NCBI GenBank assembly: GCA_002416285.1
Contig: DICM01000006.1
Coordinates: 1 to 64,000, forward strand
Source of the DNA: Caryophanales bacterium UBA5026
GTDB lineage: Bacteria; Bacillota_I; Bacilli_A; RF39; UBA660
Direction of reading: 5' to 3'
Length of the DNA stretch: 64,000 bases
Every line of letters begins with the position of its first letter. The stretch's first letter is position 1. The notes under the pieces were generated by a model. That model saw only the letters and a list, made by a program, of their open reading frames with translations. It did not search any database and was not told the origin of the DNA. Positions 18,043-26,044 of the stretch are shown here, one piece after another. Position numbers and translations under genes: made by a program.

Positions 18043-19989
18043 ATGACTAAGAAATTAAAAGAAAAAAATGTAATGAAGTATGTAGTTATAGTGGCTATTT
18101 TATTAATTCCTTTTATGTATAGTTTCTTTTATTTAAAAGCGTTTTGGAATCCATATGGAAACTTAGATGAGATTCCAGTTGCTATTGTAAATTTAGATGA
18201 GACTATTACTAATGTAAATAAAGGAGAGGAACTAGTAAATACACTTTTAGAAAAAAAAGTGCTTAAATTGTCAGTTGTTTCAAAAGAAGAGGCAGAAACG
18301 GGATTACAAGATAAGAAATATTATGCGGTAATTACAATTCCAAATAACTTTACTAGTAATTTAAATAGTGCAAGTGAGGAAAAGAAACAGACTACGACAA
18401 TTACTTATACTCCAAACCAAAAAACGAACTATTTAGCATCTCAGATCATTAGTAGAGTTGTTGTTGAGGTAGAATCAGAAATACGCTCTAATGTGGCTTC
18501 AGAAGTGGTTTCTAATTTGACAAAAAAATTAAATGAAATACCAGATCAAGTTAAGGAAATGAAAACTGGAATAGAACAACTCAGTGATGGTATTGCTAGT
18601 GTAAACAGTGGTGCTAATACTATTTCTAATGGACTTAATGAATTGAAAGATAAATATAATGAATTTGATTTAGGACTTCAAAAGAGTGCTAAAGGAAGTT
18701 CTGATTTAGGAACCTCATTAACGAAACTAAATGATGGTTTAGCCAATCTAGAAAGTGGATTAACAGTATTCGAAGAAAAGACATCCGATTTAGGTACTTT
18801 AGCGTCTGGAATTGATACGTTAACGACTAATCATAATACTTTATCGACAAAACTGAATGATTATACAGCTGGAGTTAGTAATGTTGCTATAGCTTATGAT
18901 AATTTAGTAAATAGTGTTTGTAGTGCAGAGGAGAATTCAACTGCCTGCTTAACCGCAAAAGCAATTCAAACGAATCTTGACAAACTTGCAACTAACGGGG
19001 AAGCATTGAATCATGCCAATAAAGAATTTAATCAGAGTTTAAATTATATTGATAGTAAGAGTACAGGTCTATCTACGATAAATGCAACTGTATCTACCAT
19101 CAAAACAAATGTAACAACATTAAAAGAAGGTTCAAATGCGATTAAAGTTGGAGCATCAACCCTACAAAATGGTTTAAATACTTTAACATCCGCATCCAAT
19201 CAACTAAAAAATGGGATAAATCAACTATCTGATGGTGTCACCACTTTAAATGCTGGTACTAATACTTTATCTATGAAAACGAAAGAAGCAATTGCTAGTA
19301 TTGATACAAAATTAATAGCTAGTAATGCGGAACTAAAAAAATTGGATGGACTAGATACTTTCACAAAAAATTCAGTGACAATTGAAGAGAAAGATCAAAA
19401 TGCTATTTCAAAATATGGTGTTGCATTCGCACCGTACTTCATATCATTATCGTTATGGGTTGGGGCTTTAATGTTGTTTATTGTATTATATTATGATGTC
19501 ACGGATCGTTTTAAATTATTTAGTAGAAACAATAAAAACAATATTAAAAGAACAGTCGGTTATATGATGATGGCAACAGCACAAGCGATTGGATTAGGAT
19601 TATTATTAAAACTAGGACTAGGATTTGATGTGACGAATATTTTCTTATATTATGGATCATTAATTTTGATTGCCAATACATTCCTACTAATTATTGAGTT
19701 TTTAATTATTAATTTTAATGATGTAGGTAAATTTATTGCAATTTTATTCTTAGTATTGCAACTTGCTGCTAGTGGAGGAACATTTCCAATCGAGACAGTT
19801 CCAAAATTCTTTAAATCTATTTATAATTTTATGCCGATGAAATATTCTATCAATTTGATTAAAGAATCAATTGTAACAAACGAGGCTAGCATTGCGGGTA
19901 GTAATGCACTTGTATTAATTTGTTTAGCTCTCGGAGCTCTAATATTCATCGTTATTGCAGATATAATAAAAAAATATAAAAATAAATAG
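18043..19989 (+). CDS. YhgE/Pip family membrane protein
   Basis: 648 residues. One N-terminal membrane segment (about 12-30) is followed by WNPYGNLDEIPVAIVNLDE, the family signature, then about 430 residues outside the membrane with repeated L-x2-G-x2-L-x2-G-like heptads (GIEQLSDGIASVNSGANTISNG and others), and five or six membrane segments from about 465 to the end, matching an ABC-2 type permease half. Relatives include the phage infection protein Pip and type VII secretion-linked YhgE. No ATPase gene is adjacent. Co-transcribed with the TetR gene. Confidence 0.88.
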   Translation: MTKKLKEKNVMKYVVIVAILLIPFMYSFFYLKAFWNPYGNLDEIPVAIVNLDETITNVNKGEELVNTLLEKKVLKLSVVSKEEAETGLQDKKYYAVITIPNNFTSNLNSASEEKKQTTTITYTPNQKTNYLASQIISRVVVEVESEIRSNVASEVVSNLTKKLNEIPDQVKEMKTGIEQLSDGIASVNSGANTISNGLNELKDKYNEFDLGLQKSAKGSSDLGTSLTKLNDGLANLESGLTVFEEKTSDLGTLASGIDTLTTNHNTLSTKLNDYTAGVSNVAIAYDNLVNSVCSAEENSTACLTAKAIQTNLDKLATNGEALNHANKEFNQSLNYIDSKSTGLSTINATVSTIKTNVTTLKEGSNAIKVGASTLQNGLNTLTSASNQLKNGINQLSDGVTTLNAGTNTLSMKTKEAIASIDTKLIASNAELKKLDGLDTFTKNSVTIEEKDQNAISKYGVAFAPYFISLSLWVGALMLFIVLYYDVTDRFKLFSRNNKNNIKRTVGYMMMATAQAIGLGLLLKLGLGFDVTNIFLYYGSLILIANTFLLIIEFLIINFNDVGKFIAILFLVLQLAASGGTFPIETVPKFFKSIYNFMPMKYSINLIKESIVTNEASIAGSNALVLICLALGALIFIVIADIIKKYKNK

Positions 19990-20034
19990 TTTCGTATTTA
20001 AAAAATTATCTCTTAAACGTCTAAAACTATTGAG

Positions 20035-20070
20035 AAACCCTAATTGGATTGGATATCAGTTAGGGTTTTT
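20035..20070 (+). terminator. rho-independent terminator
   Basis: AAACCCTAA (20035-20043) pairs with TTAGGGTTT (20060-20068), long loop, T-run. Confidence 0.75.
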
Positions 20071-20110
20071 GTTATATAAAAATCATTTTTCATTTAATCT
20101 TAATCATCAA

Positions 20111-20139
20111 TTTACAACTTAAATTATACATGCTATAAT
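20111..20139 (+). promoter_or_regulatory. ndk promoter
   Basis: TTTACA (20111-20116), 17-bp spacer, TATAAT (20134-20139), extended by TGC. It is nearly identical to the rubredoxin promoter at 20631-20659. Confidence 0.8.
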
Positions 20140-20158
20140 ACCTTAAAGGAGGATACAT

Positions 20159-20554
20159 ATGGAAAGAACTTATGTTATGCTGAAGCCGGATGCTGTTAGA
20201 AGGAATTTGATTGGAAAGATTATTGCGAGAATTGAGGATAAGGGTTTTAAGATTATAAGAATGGAATTAATGAGTCCTGAACGTTCTGTTTTTGAGGAAC
20301 ATTATGCTCATGTCCCTGAGCAATTTAAAGGTGAAACAATTGATTTTATGACTTCTGGACCAGTAGTAGGAATGGTTGTGGAAGGAAATCACGTCATTGA
20401 AAGTATTAGGATTCTTATGGGAGATAAAAAGTGGAATCTAGCTGCTCCAGGAACAATTCGTGGTGACTTTGCTAACGAAACAACTTATAATTTAATTCAT
20501 GGTTCTGATTCACCTGAGACTGCAGAAATCGAAATTAAGAGATTCTTCGGTTAA
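20159..20554 (+). CDS. ndk: nucleoside diphosphate kinase
   Basis: 131 residues, slightly short for the family. It begins RTYVMLKPDAVRRNLIGKII, contains the substrate loop around GPVVGMVVEG, and has the active-site His in NLIHGSDSPETAEIEI near the C-terminus. It transfers the gamma phosphate between nucleoside di- and triphosphates. AAAGGAGG precedes the ATG. It is a single-gene unit with its own promoter. Confidence 0.95.
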   Translation: MERTYVMLKPDAVRRNLIGKIIARIEDKGFKIIRMELMSPERSVFEEHYAHVPEQFKGETIDFMTSGPVVGMVVEGNHVIESIRILMGDKKWNLAAPGTIRGDFANETTYNLIHGSDSPETAEIEIKRFFG

Positions 20555-20630
20555 TATTTGAGAAACATTCGTATGTAATACTGTCTTTCTATGATGCAGT
20601 CAAACATCAATAGGGACAGAATATCATTCA

Positions 20631-20686
20631 TTTACAATTTAAATTAGACATGTTATAATGTTGCAAGAATAAATACATATGTATTT
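20631..20686 (+). promoter_or_regulatory. rubredoxin promoter and downstream palindrome
   Basis: TTTACA (20631-20636), 17-bp spacer, TATAAT (20654-20659). In the 5' leader is a perfect 16-bp palindrome, AAATACATATGTATTT (20671-20686), between the transcription start and the ribosome site; it may be an operator or a leader hairpin. Confidence 0.75.
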
Positions 20687-20703
20687 ATAAAAGGAGGAAT
20701 ATT

Positions 20704-20874
20704 ATGAAAAAATATCGTTGTACTATTTGTGGTTACGTTTATGATGAAGAAGTAGAAGAAGTTAAATTCGAAGAACTTCCAGAAGATTGGGCTTGCCCTC
20801 TATGTGGAGCAGGCAAAGATATGTTTGTAGAAATTATAGAAGAAACAGAAGAGGAAATGAAAGAAGCTGCATAA
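20704..20874 (+). CDS. rubredoxin, 56 aa with shortened loop
   Basis: The reading [16 protein letters not shown]...EDWACPLCG has the two iron-binding C-x2-C pairs (C6/C9 and C31/C34) with the CGY/CPLCG context of rubredoxin. Canonical rubredoxins have about 10 more residues between the pairs, including a GDP--GI-PGT-F stretch; here the loop is reduced to [17 protein letters not shown]. The tail is very acidic ([11 protein letters not shown]). AAAAGGAGG precedes the ATG. As a small electron carrier it probably serves oxygen or peroxide reduction in an anaerobe; no partner oxidoreductase is adjacent. Confidence 0.88.
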   Translation: MKKYRCTICGYVYDEEVEEVKFEELPEDWACPLCGAGKDMFVEIIEETEEEMKEAA

Positions 20875-20883
20875 GCTTTTTTT
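20859..20883 (+). terminator. possible terminator after rubredoxin
   Basis: AAGCT and AGCTT with flanking A and T runs can fold into a short hairpin ending in T7. Weak stem. Confidence 0.4.
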
Positions 20884-20884
20884 C

Positions 20885-20937
20885 TTGCACAAATAAAAAT
20901 CGTATGCTATAATCTAAATGCAATAAAATTGCATTTA
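20885..20937 (+). promoter_or_regulatory. promoter with Fur/Zur-type box for the zinc locus
   Basis: TTGCAC (20885-20890), 17-bp spacer, TATAAT (20908-20913) with TGC extension. Over the transcription start is a perfect inverted repeat: AAATGCAAT (20916-20924), AAA, ATTGCATTT (20928-20936), one base longer on each side if T20915 and A20937 are counted. Its 9-1-9-like size and place suit a Fur-family zinc repressor, the product of the first gene. Confidence 0.75.
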
Positions 20938-20952
20938 AAAGAAGATGAAATT

Positions 20953-21348
20953 ATGTATGAGATATTAAAAGAAAAGAATTTAAAATTAACTGATCAAAGA
21001 AAGATTGTATTTGATTTGATAAAACGATTTGAAAATAATGCAACCGCAAGCAACATTGTATCTGCTTGTGCAAATGAAGTTGATTATTCGACAGTTTATC
21101 GCATCATCAATATGTTTTTGGAGAAGGGTATTGTCGAAAAGAAATTAAATTATGCTGATGAAATTATTTATGCGTTTAAAGAGGAACATGGGCATTATTT
21201 CACCTGTGTGAAATGTCATAACAAAGAAAAATTAATGGAATGTCCATTAGATTCCGTCGATCAGCATTTAGAACAGCAGAAAGGCTATAAAATCATAAGT
21301 CATACCGTTGAAGTTCATGGAATTTGTAAAAAATGTTTAGATAAGTAG
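20953..21348 (+). CDS. Fur family regulator, probably Zur
   Basis: 131 residues. Winged-helix start (LTDQRKIVFDLIKRF, then YSTVYRIINMFLEKGIVEK) and metal-binding C-terminal half with HGHYFTCVKCHNKEKLMECP and HGICKKC, giving the two C-x2-C pairs of the structural zinc site. I start at ATG 20953, since the TTG at 20929 falls inside the palindromic box. Identity as a zinc regulator comes from the context: the same operon encodes a ZnuACB-like transporter. Expected to repress the operon when zinc is plentiful by binding the box at 20916-20936. Confidence 0.85.
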   Translation: MYEILKEKNLKLTDQRKIVFDLIKRFENNATASNIVSACANEVDYSTVYRIINMFLEKGIVEKKLNYADEIIYAFKEEHGHYFTCVKCHNKEKLMECPLDSVDQHLEQQKGYKIISHTVEVHGICKKCLDK

Positions 21349-21359
21349 GTGATGAAAAA

Positions 21360-21644
21360 ATGAAAAACAAGAACATAATTGTAGGCCTTACCATATTGTT
21401 TCTAGTGTTTCAATTAGTGATCTTCATAATTGAAAAATATCATGATTGTACTCATGATACTACTTGTACTGTTTGTAATCTTGTCTTACAAATAGAAAAT
21501 CAGAGTAAACTAATTCTTACACCAGCAAGCAATATAACGATTCTTTTTTTCATTTTCACTTCACTTGCTTTAAAAGTGCTGTTCAATATTTTAAAAAATA
21601 CAAATCCTACCTTAATTGATTTGAAAGTACGAATTAATAATTGA
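21360..21644 (+). CDS. small membrane protein with His/Cys motif
   Basis: 94 residues with two membrane segments (about 5-24 and 52-74) and, between them, HDCTHDTTCTVCNL (28-41): three Cys and two His in 12 residues, on the side between the helices. This is a likely metal-binding site at the membrane surface. It lies in the zinc operon between regulator and binding protein. Small proteins with an HDC-x4-C-x2-C loop occur in other Firmicutes beside metal transporters as far as I recall, but I know no assigned function. Confidence 0.75.
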   Translation: MKNKNIIVGLTILFLVFQLVIFIIEKYHDCTHDTTCTVCNLVLQIENQSKLILTPASNITILFFIFTSLALKVLFNILKNTNPTLIDLKVRINN

Positions 21645-21681
21645 AAATTCTCTTTTTATCGTTATTATAGGAGGAGAATAT

Positions 21682-22635
21682 ATGAAAAAAATAGTAAAAA
21701 GTTTAATATTGCCAATTTTTATTGGTATTGTTTTGTTTGCGACTGGATGTGAAACAAATAAAAAAAGTAATGATAAATTAAGTATTGTATCAACGATATT
21801 TCCGGGGTATGATTTTGCTCGTCAGATAGCGGATAAAAATGCGGATATAACAATGCTTTTAAGTCCAGGTATGGAAAGTCATAATTACGATCCAACGCCA
21901 CAGGATATTATTAAAATTGAAAATGCGGATATCTTTATTTATGTCGGTGGAGAGTCAGACGAATGGGTCGATGATATTTTAGATAATGTTGATACTTCTA
22001 AGACAAAAGTAATCAAGATGATGGATTCTGTCGATACGCTTGAAGAAGAAGTTGTGGAAGGAATGCAAGAAGAAGCCGAAGAAGAAACTAGTGAGGAACA
22101 TGAAGAAGAATATGATGAGCATGTTTGGACTAGTCCTAAAAATGCTGTTAAAATAACCAAAGCAATTTCAAATGCAATTATCGAAAAGGATGCTGAACAT
22201 AAGGATCAATACGAAAGTAATACAACTGCATATGTAGAAAAATTAGAAAGTTTAGATTCTGATTTTAAAGAAATTGTAAGTAATGCTTCAAGAAAAGAGA
22301 TTATCTTTGGAGACCGGTTTCCACTTCGTTATTTTGTAGAAGAATATGGTCTTACATATTATGCTGCTTTTCCAGGATGTTCTAGTGATACGGAAGCAAA
22401 TGCTAGTACAATCGCATTTTTAATTGATAAAGTAAAAGAAGATCAAATTCCAGTTGTCTTTTATATTGAGATGTCTAATCAGAAAATCGCTAAAACGATA
22501 GCGGAAGAAACTGGAGCAAAAACATTGGAATTCCATACAGCACATAATGTTACAAAACAAGAATTTAATAATGGAATTACTTATATCGATATTATGAATA
22601 ATAATATCAAAGTATTGAAAGAGGCGCTTTCTTAA
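21682..22635 (+). CDS. znuA: zinc ABC transporter substrate-binding lipoprotein
   Basis: 317 residues. Lipobox ATGC (Cys 23), then the ZnuA/TroA fold: IVSTIFPGYDFARQI, PGMESHNYDPTPQDI with a first His ligand, and EHVWTSPKN with a second. Where most relatives have a third His in a HDAF-YF motif, this has FGDRFPLRYFVEEYGL, so Asp probably replaces it. The loop before the second ligand is strikingly acidic (EEEVVEGMQEEAEEETSEEHEEEYDEH) instead of His-rich. Captures zinc outside the membrane and delivers it to the ATPase and permease encoded next; its stop overlaps the ATPase start. Confidence 0.9.
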   Translation: MKKIVKSLILPIFIGIVLFATGCETNKKSNDKLSIVSTIFPGYDFARQIADKNADITMLLSPGMESHNYDPTPQDIIKIENADIFIYVGGESDEWVDDILDNVDTSKTKVIKMMDSVDTLEEEVVEGMQEEAEEETSEEHEEEYDEHVWTSPKNAVKITKAISNAIIEKDAEHKDQYESNTTAYVEKLESLDSDFKEIVSNASRKEIIFGDRFPLRYFVEEYGLTYYAAFPGCSSDTEANASTIAFLIDKVKEDQIPVVFYIEMSNQKIAKTIAEETGAKTLEFHTAHNVTKQEFNNGITYIDIMNNNIKVLKEALS

Positions 22636-23315
22636 TGAATTTAATTAGTGTGAAGAATTTAACGGTAGGATACGATAACAAAAGGGTGTTAGAAAACATC
22701 TCGTTTCATGTGGAAGAGAATGATTTCATTTCTGTTGTTGGTGCAAATGGTTCTGGTAAATCAACTTTGATAAAAGCAATTTTAAAACAGATCCCACCGA
22801 TGAAAGGAACCATTGTTTATGAGAACCATTTAAAACAAAATTTTATTGGTTATATGCCTCAAGAAACGAAAGTGGATTCTAATTTTCCTGCCTCTGTTGG
22901 TGAAATTGTTTTGTCCGGGTGTTTAAATCGTTTAGGGATAAAACCTTTTTATGGAAAACAAGAAAAAAATATTGTCCAAAAAAATTTAGAATTGTTAAAT
23001 ATAGAAAATTTAAGAAAGAAAAGCTTTTCTGATTTATCTGGTGGACAACGTCAAAAAGTTCTACTTGCTAGAAGTTTATGTGCAACTCATAAATTATTAA
23101 TTCTAGATGAGCCTTCTAATAATTTAGATTATAAATCGAAACAAGACTTTTATGATCTGATTTTGAAATTAAATAAAGAGGAAGGTATTACCATCATTAT
23201 GATTACACATGATCTAGAAAACGGAAGTTTAATTGGAAATAAGGTCTTATTTTTAAGCGATAATGGATATTTTTTTGGAACGACAGAGGAATATAAGGAG
23301 AAGTGTACACTATGA
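22635..23315 (+). CDS. znuC: zinc ABC transporter ATP-binding protein
   Basis: 226 residues with Walker A GANGSGKST (36-44), signature LSGGQRQKVLLARS, Walker B LLILDEPSNNLD, and the switch His in MITHD. Size and the DSNFPASVGEIVLSG segment fit the metal-importer group. Starts at an ATG overlapping the stop of the binding-protein gene and overlaps the permease start in turn, so the three are coupled. Confidence 0.93.
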   Translation: MNLISVKNLTVGYDNKRVLENISFHVEENDFISVVGANGSGKSTLIKAILKQIPPMKGTIVYENHLKQNFIGYMPQETKVDSNFPASVGEIVLSGCLNRLGIKPFYGKQEKNIVQKNLELLNIENLRKKSFSDLSGGQRQKVLLARSLCATHKLLILDEPSNNLDYKSKQDFYDLILKLNKEEGITIIMITHDLENGSLIGNKVLFLSDNGYFFGTTEEYKEKCTL

Positions 23316-24139
23316 TACAAGCAATCAATGAAATGTTATCCTATAGTTTTTTAAATCGCGCCCTAATTGCTGGGTTACTTATTTCGATATGTGCATCACT
23401 ATTAGGAGTAAGTTTAGTGTTAAAGAAGTTTTCAATGATAGGGGATGGTCTTTCCCATGTTGGATTCGGTTCGTTAGCAGTTGCAACCGCATTAGGTTTG
23501 TCACCTCTTAAATTTACTATTCCAATTGTGATTATTGTTTCATTTTTTATTTTAAAATTAAATGAGAATCATAAGATTAATGGAGATGCAGCTATCGCTC
23601 TTGTTTCAGCTAGTTCATTAGCGATAGGCATTATGGCTATTTCTATTACTACCGGAGTAAATACGGATATTAATAATTATTTATTTGGTAGTATCTTATC
23701 CATGGGAAAAGAAGATGTTTTTATTAGTGTCATTCTTTCGATTGTTGTAATTAGTTTATTTATCTTTTGCTATCATAAGATATTTGCTGTTACCTTCGAT
23801 GAAAAGTTTGCGGCTTCAACAGGTGTAAAAACAAATCTTTATAATATTGTTTTAGCAGTTTTATGTTCAATTACAGTTGTCCTTGGAATGCGTATGATGG
23901 GAGCATTATTAATTTCTAGTTTAATTATTTTCCCAACGCTATCATCAATGCAACTATTTAAAACATTCTTTCGTGTCATTATTTCGGCTTGTCTAGTATC
24001 AGTTGTATGTTATTTAATTGGATTAACTGTTTCTTATATGTATGCAACTCCAACCGGAGCAAGTATCGTAATTATCAATTTAATAGTTCTATTATGTTTT
24101 ACATTGATCGGATATGTTAAAAAACATATTAAGAAATAA
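23312..24139 (+). CDS. znuB: zinc ABC transporter permease
   Basis: 275 residues with eight or so hydrophobic segments and the ABC-3 permease signatures MIGDGLSHVGFGSLA and RMMGALLISSLIIFP. AAGGAG at 23296-23301 points to the ATG at 23312 (ATGA overlap with the ATPase gene), not the GTG at 23303. Forms the membrane channel of the ZnuACB-like importer. Confidence 0.92.
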   Translation: MIQAINEMLSYSFLNRALIAGLLISICASLLGVSLVLKKFSMIGDGLSHVGFGSLAVATALGLSPLKFTIPIVIIVSFFILKLNENHKINGDAAIALVSASSLAIGIMAISITTGVNTDINNYLFGSILSMGKEDVFISVILSIVVISLFIFCYHKIFAVTFDEKFAASTGVKTNLYNIVLAVLCSITVVLGMRMMGALLISSLIIFPTLSSMQLFKTFFRVIISACLVSVVCYLIGLTVSYMYATPTGASIVIINLIVLLCFTLIGYVKKHIKK

Positions 24140-24150
24140 AGGAGGATAAA

Positions 24151-25191
24151 ATGGAATTAGTATATAACATAGCAATCATATTTTTATCAATCTTTTTTGA
24201 ATCATTGCCATTTATTTTGTTTGGCTCTATATTGTCAGCAATCATTGAAAGGTATGTTTCAAATGATACTATTGTAAAATTGATCCCAAAAAATACTTTT
24301 TTAGGATCTTTAGTTGGAGTTGTTTTAGGATTCTTCATTCCTGCTTGTGATTGTGCAGTAATCCCTGTTTCAAAACGATTGGTAAAAAAGGGAGTTCCTC
24401 TCAATGTCGCGATTTCTTTTATGCTCGCTTCACCAATTATTAACCCGGTTGTACTGTTATCGACGTATTATGCTTTTTCAAATACCAATATGAGTTTATT
24501 CTGGTTTCGATTAGTGTTTGGTATCGGTATTGCGTTAATCGTTGGAAGTATTATGAAGTTATTGTTTAAAGATGAAGTTGTAAAATCAAATTCTCATGCA
24601 GAGGGTCACCATGAACATGCTGATGAGCATGGTTGTTGCCATGAAGAGAACTGTTGTCATCATGAAGAAGAATTAGATGAAAATATGCTCCACGATCTTA
24701 AGACTCTATCAAATCATGATTTTAAGATATTCTATGGTATTTCGAAAGAGGAATGCCGTCATCAAGATAATCCTACTTTAAGGAAGTGTTTTAAAAATGA
24801 TGTTTTATTTATTTTGAAACATGCCGCATATGATTTGTTTGATATTGTGAAGTATCTAATCATTGGCGCTTTGCTAGCAGCATCTATTCAAGTGTTGCTT
24901 CCACAAACTGTTCTTAATTTGTTTGAACATAATAAAATATTATCTATTTTAGCTCTAATGTTTTTCGCATATTTCTTATCGTTATGTTCGACATCCGATT
25001 CTTTTATTGGAAAATCCCTTCTGACAACATTCTCGGAAAATGCAGTACTAGGGTATCTTTTACTTGGACCTATGATCGATATTAAAAATACAATTGTGCT
25101 TTTAGGAAATTATAAGAAATCGTTTACTGTTACTTTGATTTTACTTATTTTTATAACCGTACTTATTTCTTGTACATTGGTGGTGATCTAA
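24151..25191 (+). CDS. YraQ/UPF0718-type permease with His/Cys-rich loop
   Basis: 346 residues with eight or nine hydrophobic segments and the family motif FIPACDCAVIPVSKRLVKKGVP (63-83), plus ASPIINPVVL and the second-half LCSTSDSFIGKSLL, GYLLLGPMIDIKN. Between the two halves a loop at 149-171 holds seven His and four Cys in about 22 residues (HAEGHHEHADEHGCCHEE...), a strong metal-binding signature. Family members are linked to metal or metalloid export or to cobalamin/zinc regulons. Its place in the zinc operon and the next gene suggest a two-part zinc-handling unit (inference). Confidence 0.85.
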   Translation: MELVYNIAIIFLSIFFESLPFILFGSILSAIIERYVSNDTIVKLIPKNTFLGSLVGVVLGFFIPACDCAVIPVSKRLVKKGVPLNVAISFMLASPIINPVVLLSTYYAFSNTNMSLFWFRLVFGIGIALIVGSIMKLLFKDEVVKSNSHAEGHHEHADEHGCCHEENCCHHEEELDENMLHDLKTLSNHDFKIFYGISKEECRHQDNPTLRKCFKNDVLFILKHAAYDLFDIVKYLIIGALLAASIQVLLPQTVLNLFEHNKILSILALMFFAYFLSLCSTSDSFIGKSLLTTFSENAVLGYLLLGPMIDIKNTIVLLGNYKKSFTVTLILLIFITVLISCTLVVI

Positions 25192-25994
25192 TGAAGAAAA
25201 AAATAATTACAATAGTTTGTATGTTATATGCAGGGCTCATTTTATATGTCTATTTCATGGGATATCTATCACACTTTTTAGCTCCTAAAATGCATAAGTA
25301 TATTTTAAGTGCAGCTCTAATATTATTATTCATTGGACTAGTCGCGTTGATTAACAAGAAATTCACTTATCAATTTAAACCAATCGATTTGATACTATTT
25401 CTTCCGATTATTGCTATTTTCTTTGCCGGAACAGGTAAGATTAGCCTTTCTTTAGCAAAGAATCGTTCGAATAATTTTTCGATGGCAAATAAGAAAGCAA
25501 GTCAAGTAGAAGATAACACAGCTAAAAAAGAGCCGAGTGATAATTCTTACAGTCAATATGATTTTACCAAAGTTGATTACGACGTAGTGGATGCTGCATA
25601 TTCTTCGATTGTCGATTATTTATCAAATACAGACGGTGTTAAAAATGCAACAGGGAAAACGATTCGTATTCGTGGTTTTACAGTGAAAAAAGCCGATTAC
25701 ATAACACCTGGTTATTTTGCAATTGGTAAATACAATATTTCTTGTTGTGTTGCTGATGCTTCGGTATATGGGTTATTAGTGGATTATGATCTATCTAAAA
25801 TCGAGGATAACGGTTGGTATGAGATAGAGGGGGTTTTAGAGAAGGTTACGAATAAATGGGGTTATGAGACGCTTGCTATTAAAGCAGTTAAAGTTACTAA
25901 AATTGATAAGAATAGCGAACAACTTTACATTTATCCTTGTTATGCCTATGATAATGGAAGTTGTTCAGTTCTTGATAACTATGATTTAAAATAG
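25191..25994 (+). CDS. TIGR03943/DUF1980 (YcgQ-like) partner protein
   Basis: 267 residues: two membrane segments near the N-terminus (about 5-22 and 33-52, a third near 67-85), a low-complexity linker, then a soluble domain with RIRGFTV...YFAIGKYNISCCVADASVYGLLV and WYEIEGVLEK, the DUF1980 signature with its Cys pair. In other Firmicutes this protein is encoded next to the YraQ-type permease, as here (TAATG overlap). The ATG at 25191 is preferred over a start 21 bases earlier. Joint role in metal transport is inferred. Confidence 0.85.
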   Translation: MKKKIITIVCMLYAGLILYVYFMGYLSHFLAPKMHKYILSAALILLFIGLVALINKKFTYQFKPIDLILFLPIIAIFFAGTGKISLSLAKNRSNNFSMANKKASQVEDNTAKKEPSDNSYSQYDFTKVDYDVVDAAYSSIVDYLSNTDGVKNATGKTIRIRGFTVKKADYITPGYFAIGKYNISCCVADASVYGLLVDYDLSKIEDNGWYEIEGVLEKVTNKWGYETLAIKAVKVTKIDKNSEQLYIYPCYAYDNGSCSVLDNYDLK

Positions 25995-26015
25995 AGGACT
26001 TTAAGTCCTTTTTTA
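25995..26015 (+). terminator. terminator of the zinc operon
   Basis: AGGACTT/AAGTCCT stem (25995-26009) around a tiny loop, then T5, directly after the stop codon. Confidence 0.8.
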
Positions 26016-26016
26016 G

Positions 26017-26025
26017 TGTTATAAT
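26017..26025 (+). promoter_or_regulatory. extended -10 promoter for the YibE/F pair
   Basis: TGT followed by TATAAT (26020-26025); no convincing -35. Confidence 0.5.
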
Positions 26026-26044
26026 ATTATATGGAAGTGATAAT

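Noticed and set aside
20929..20952. TTG start giving the Fur-family protein eight extra residues
   Set aside because: It lies inside the palindromic operator and has no ribosome site; ATG 20953 gives the usual Fur start.
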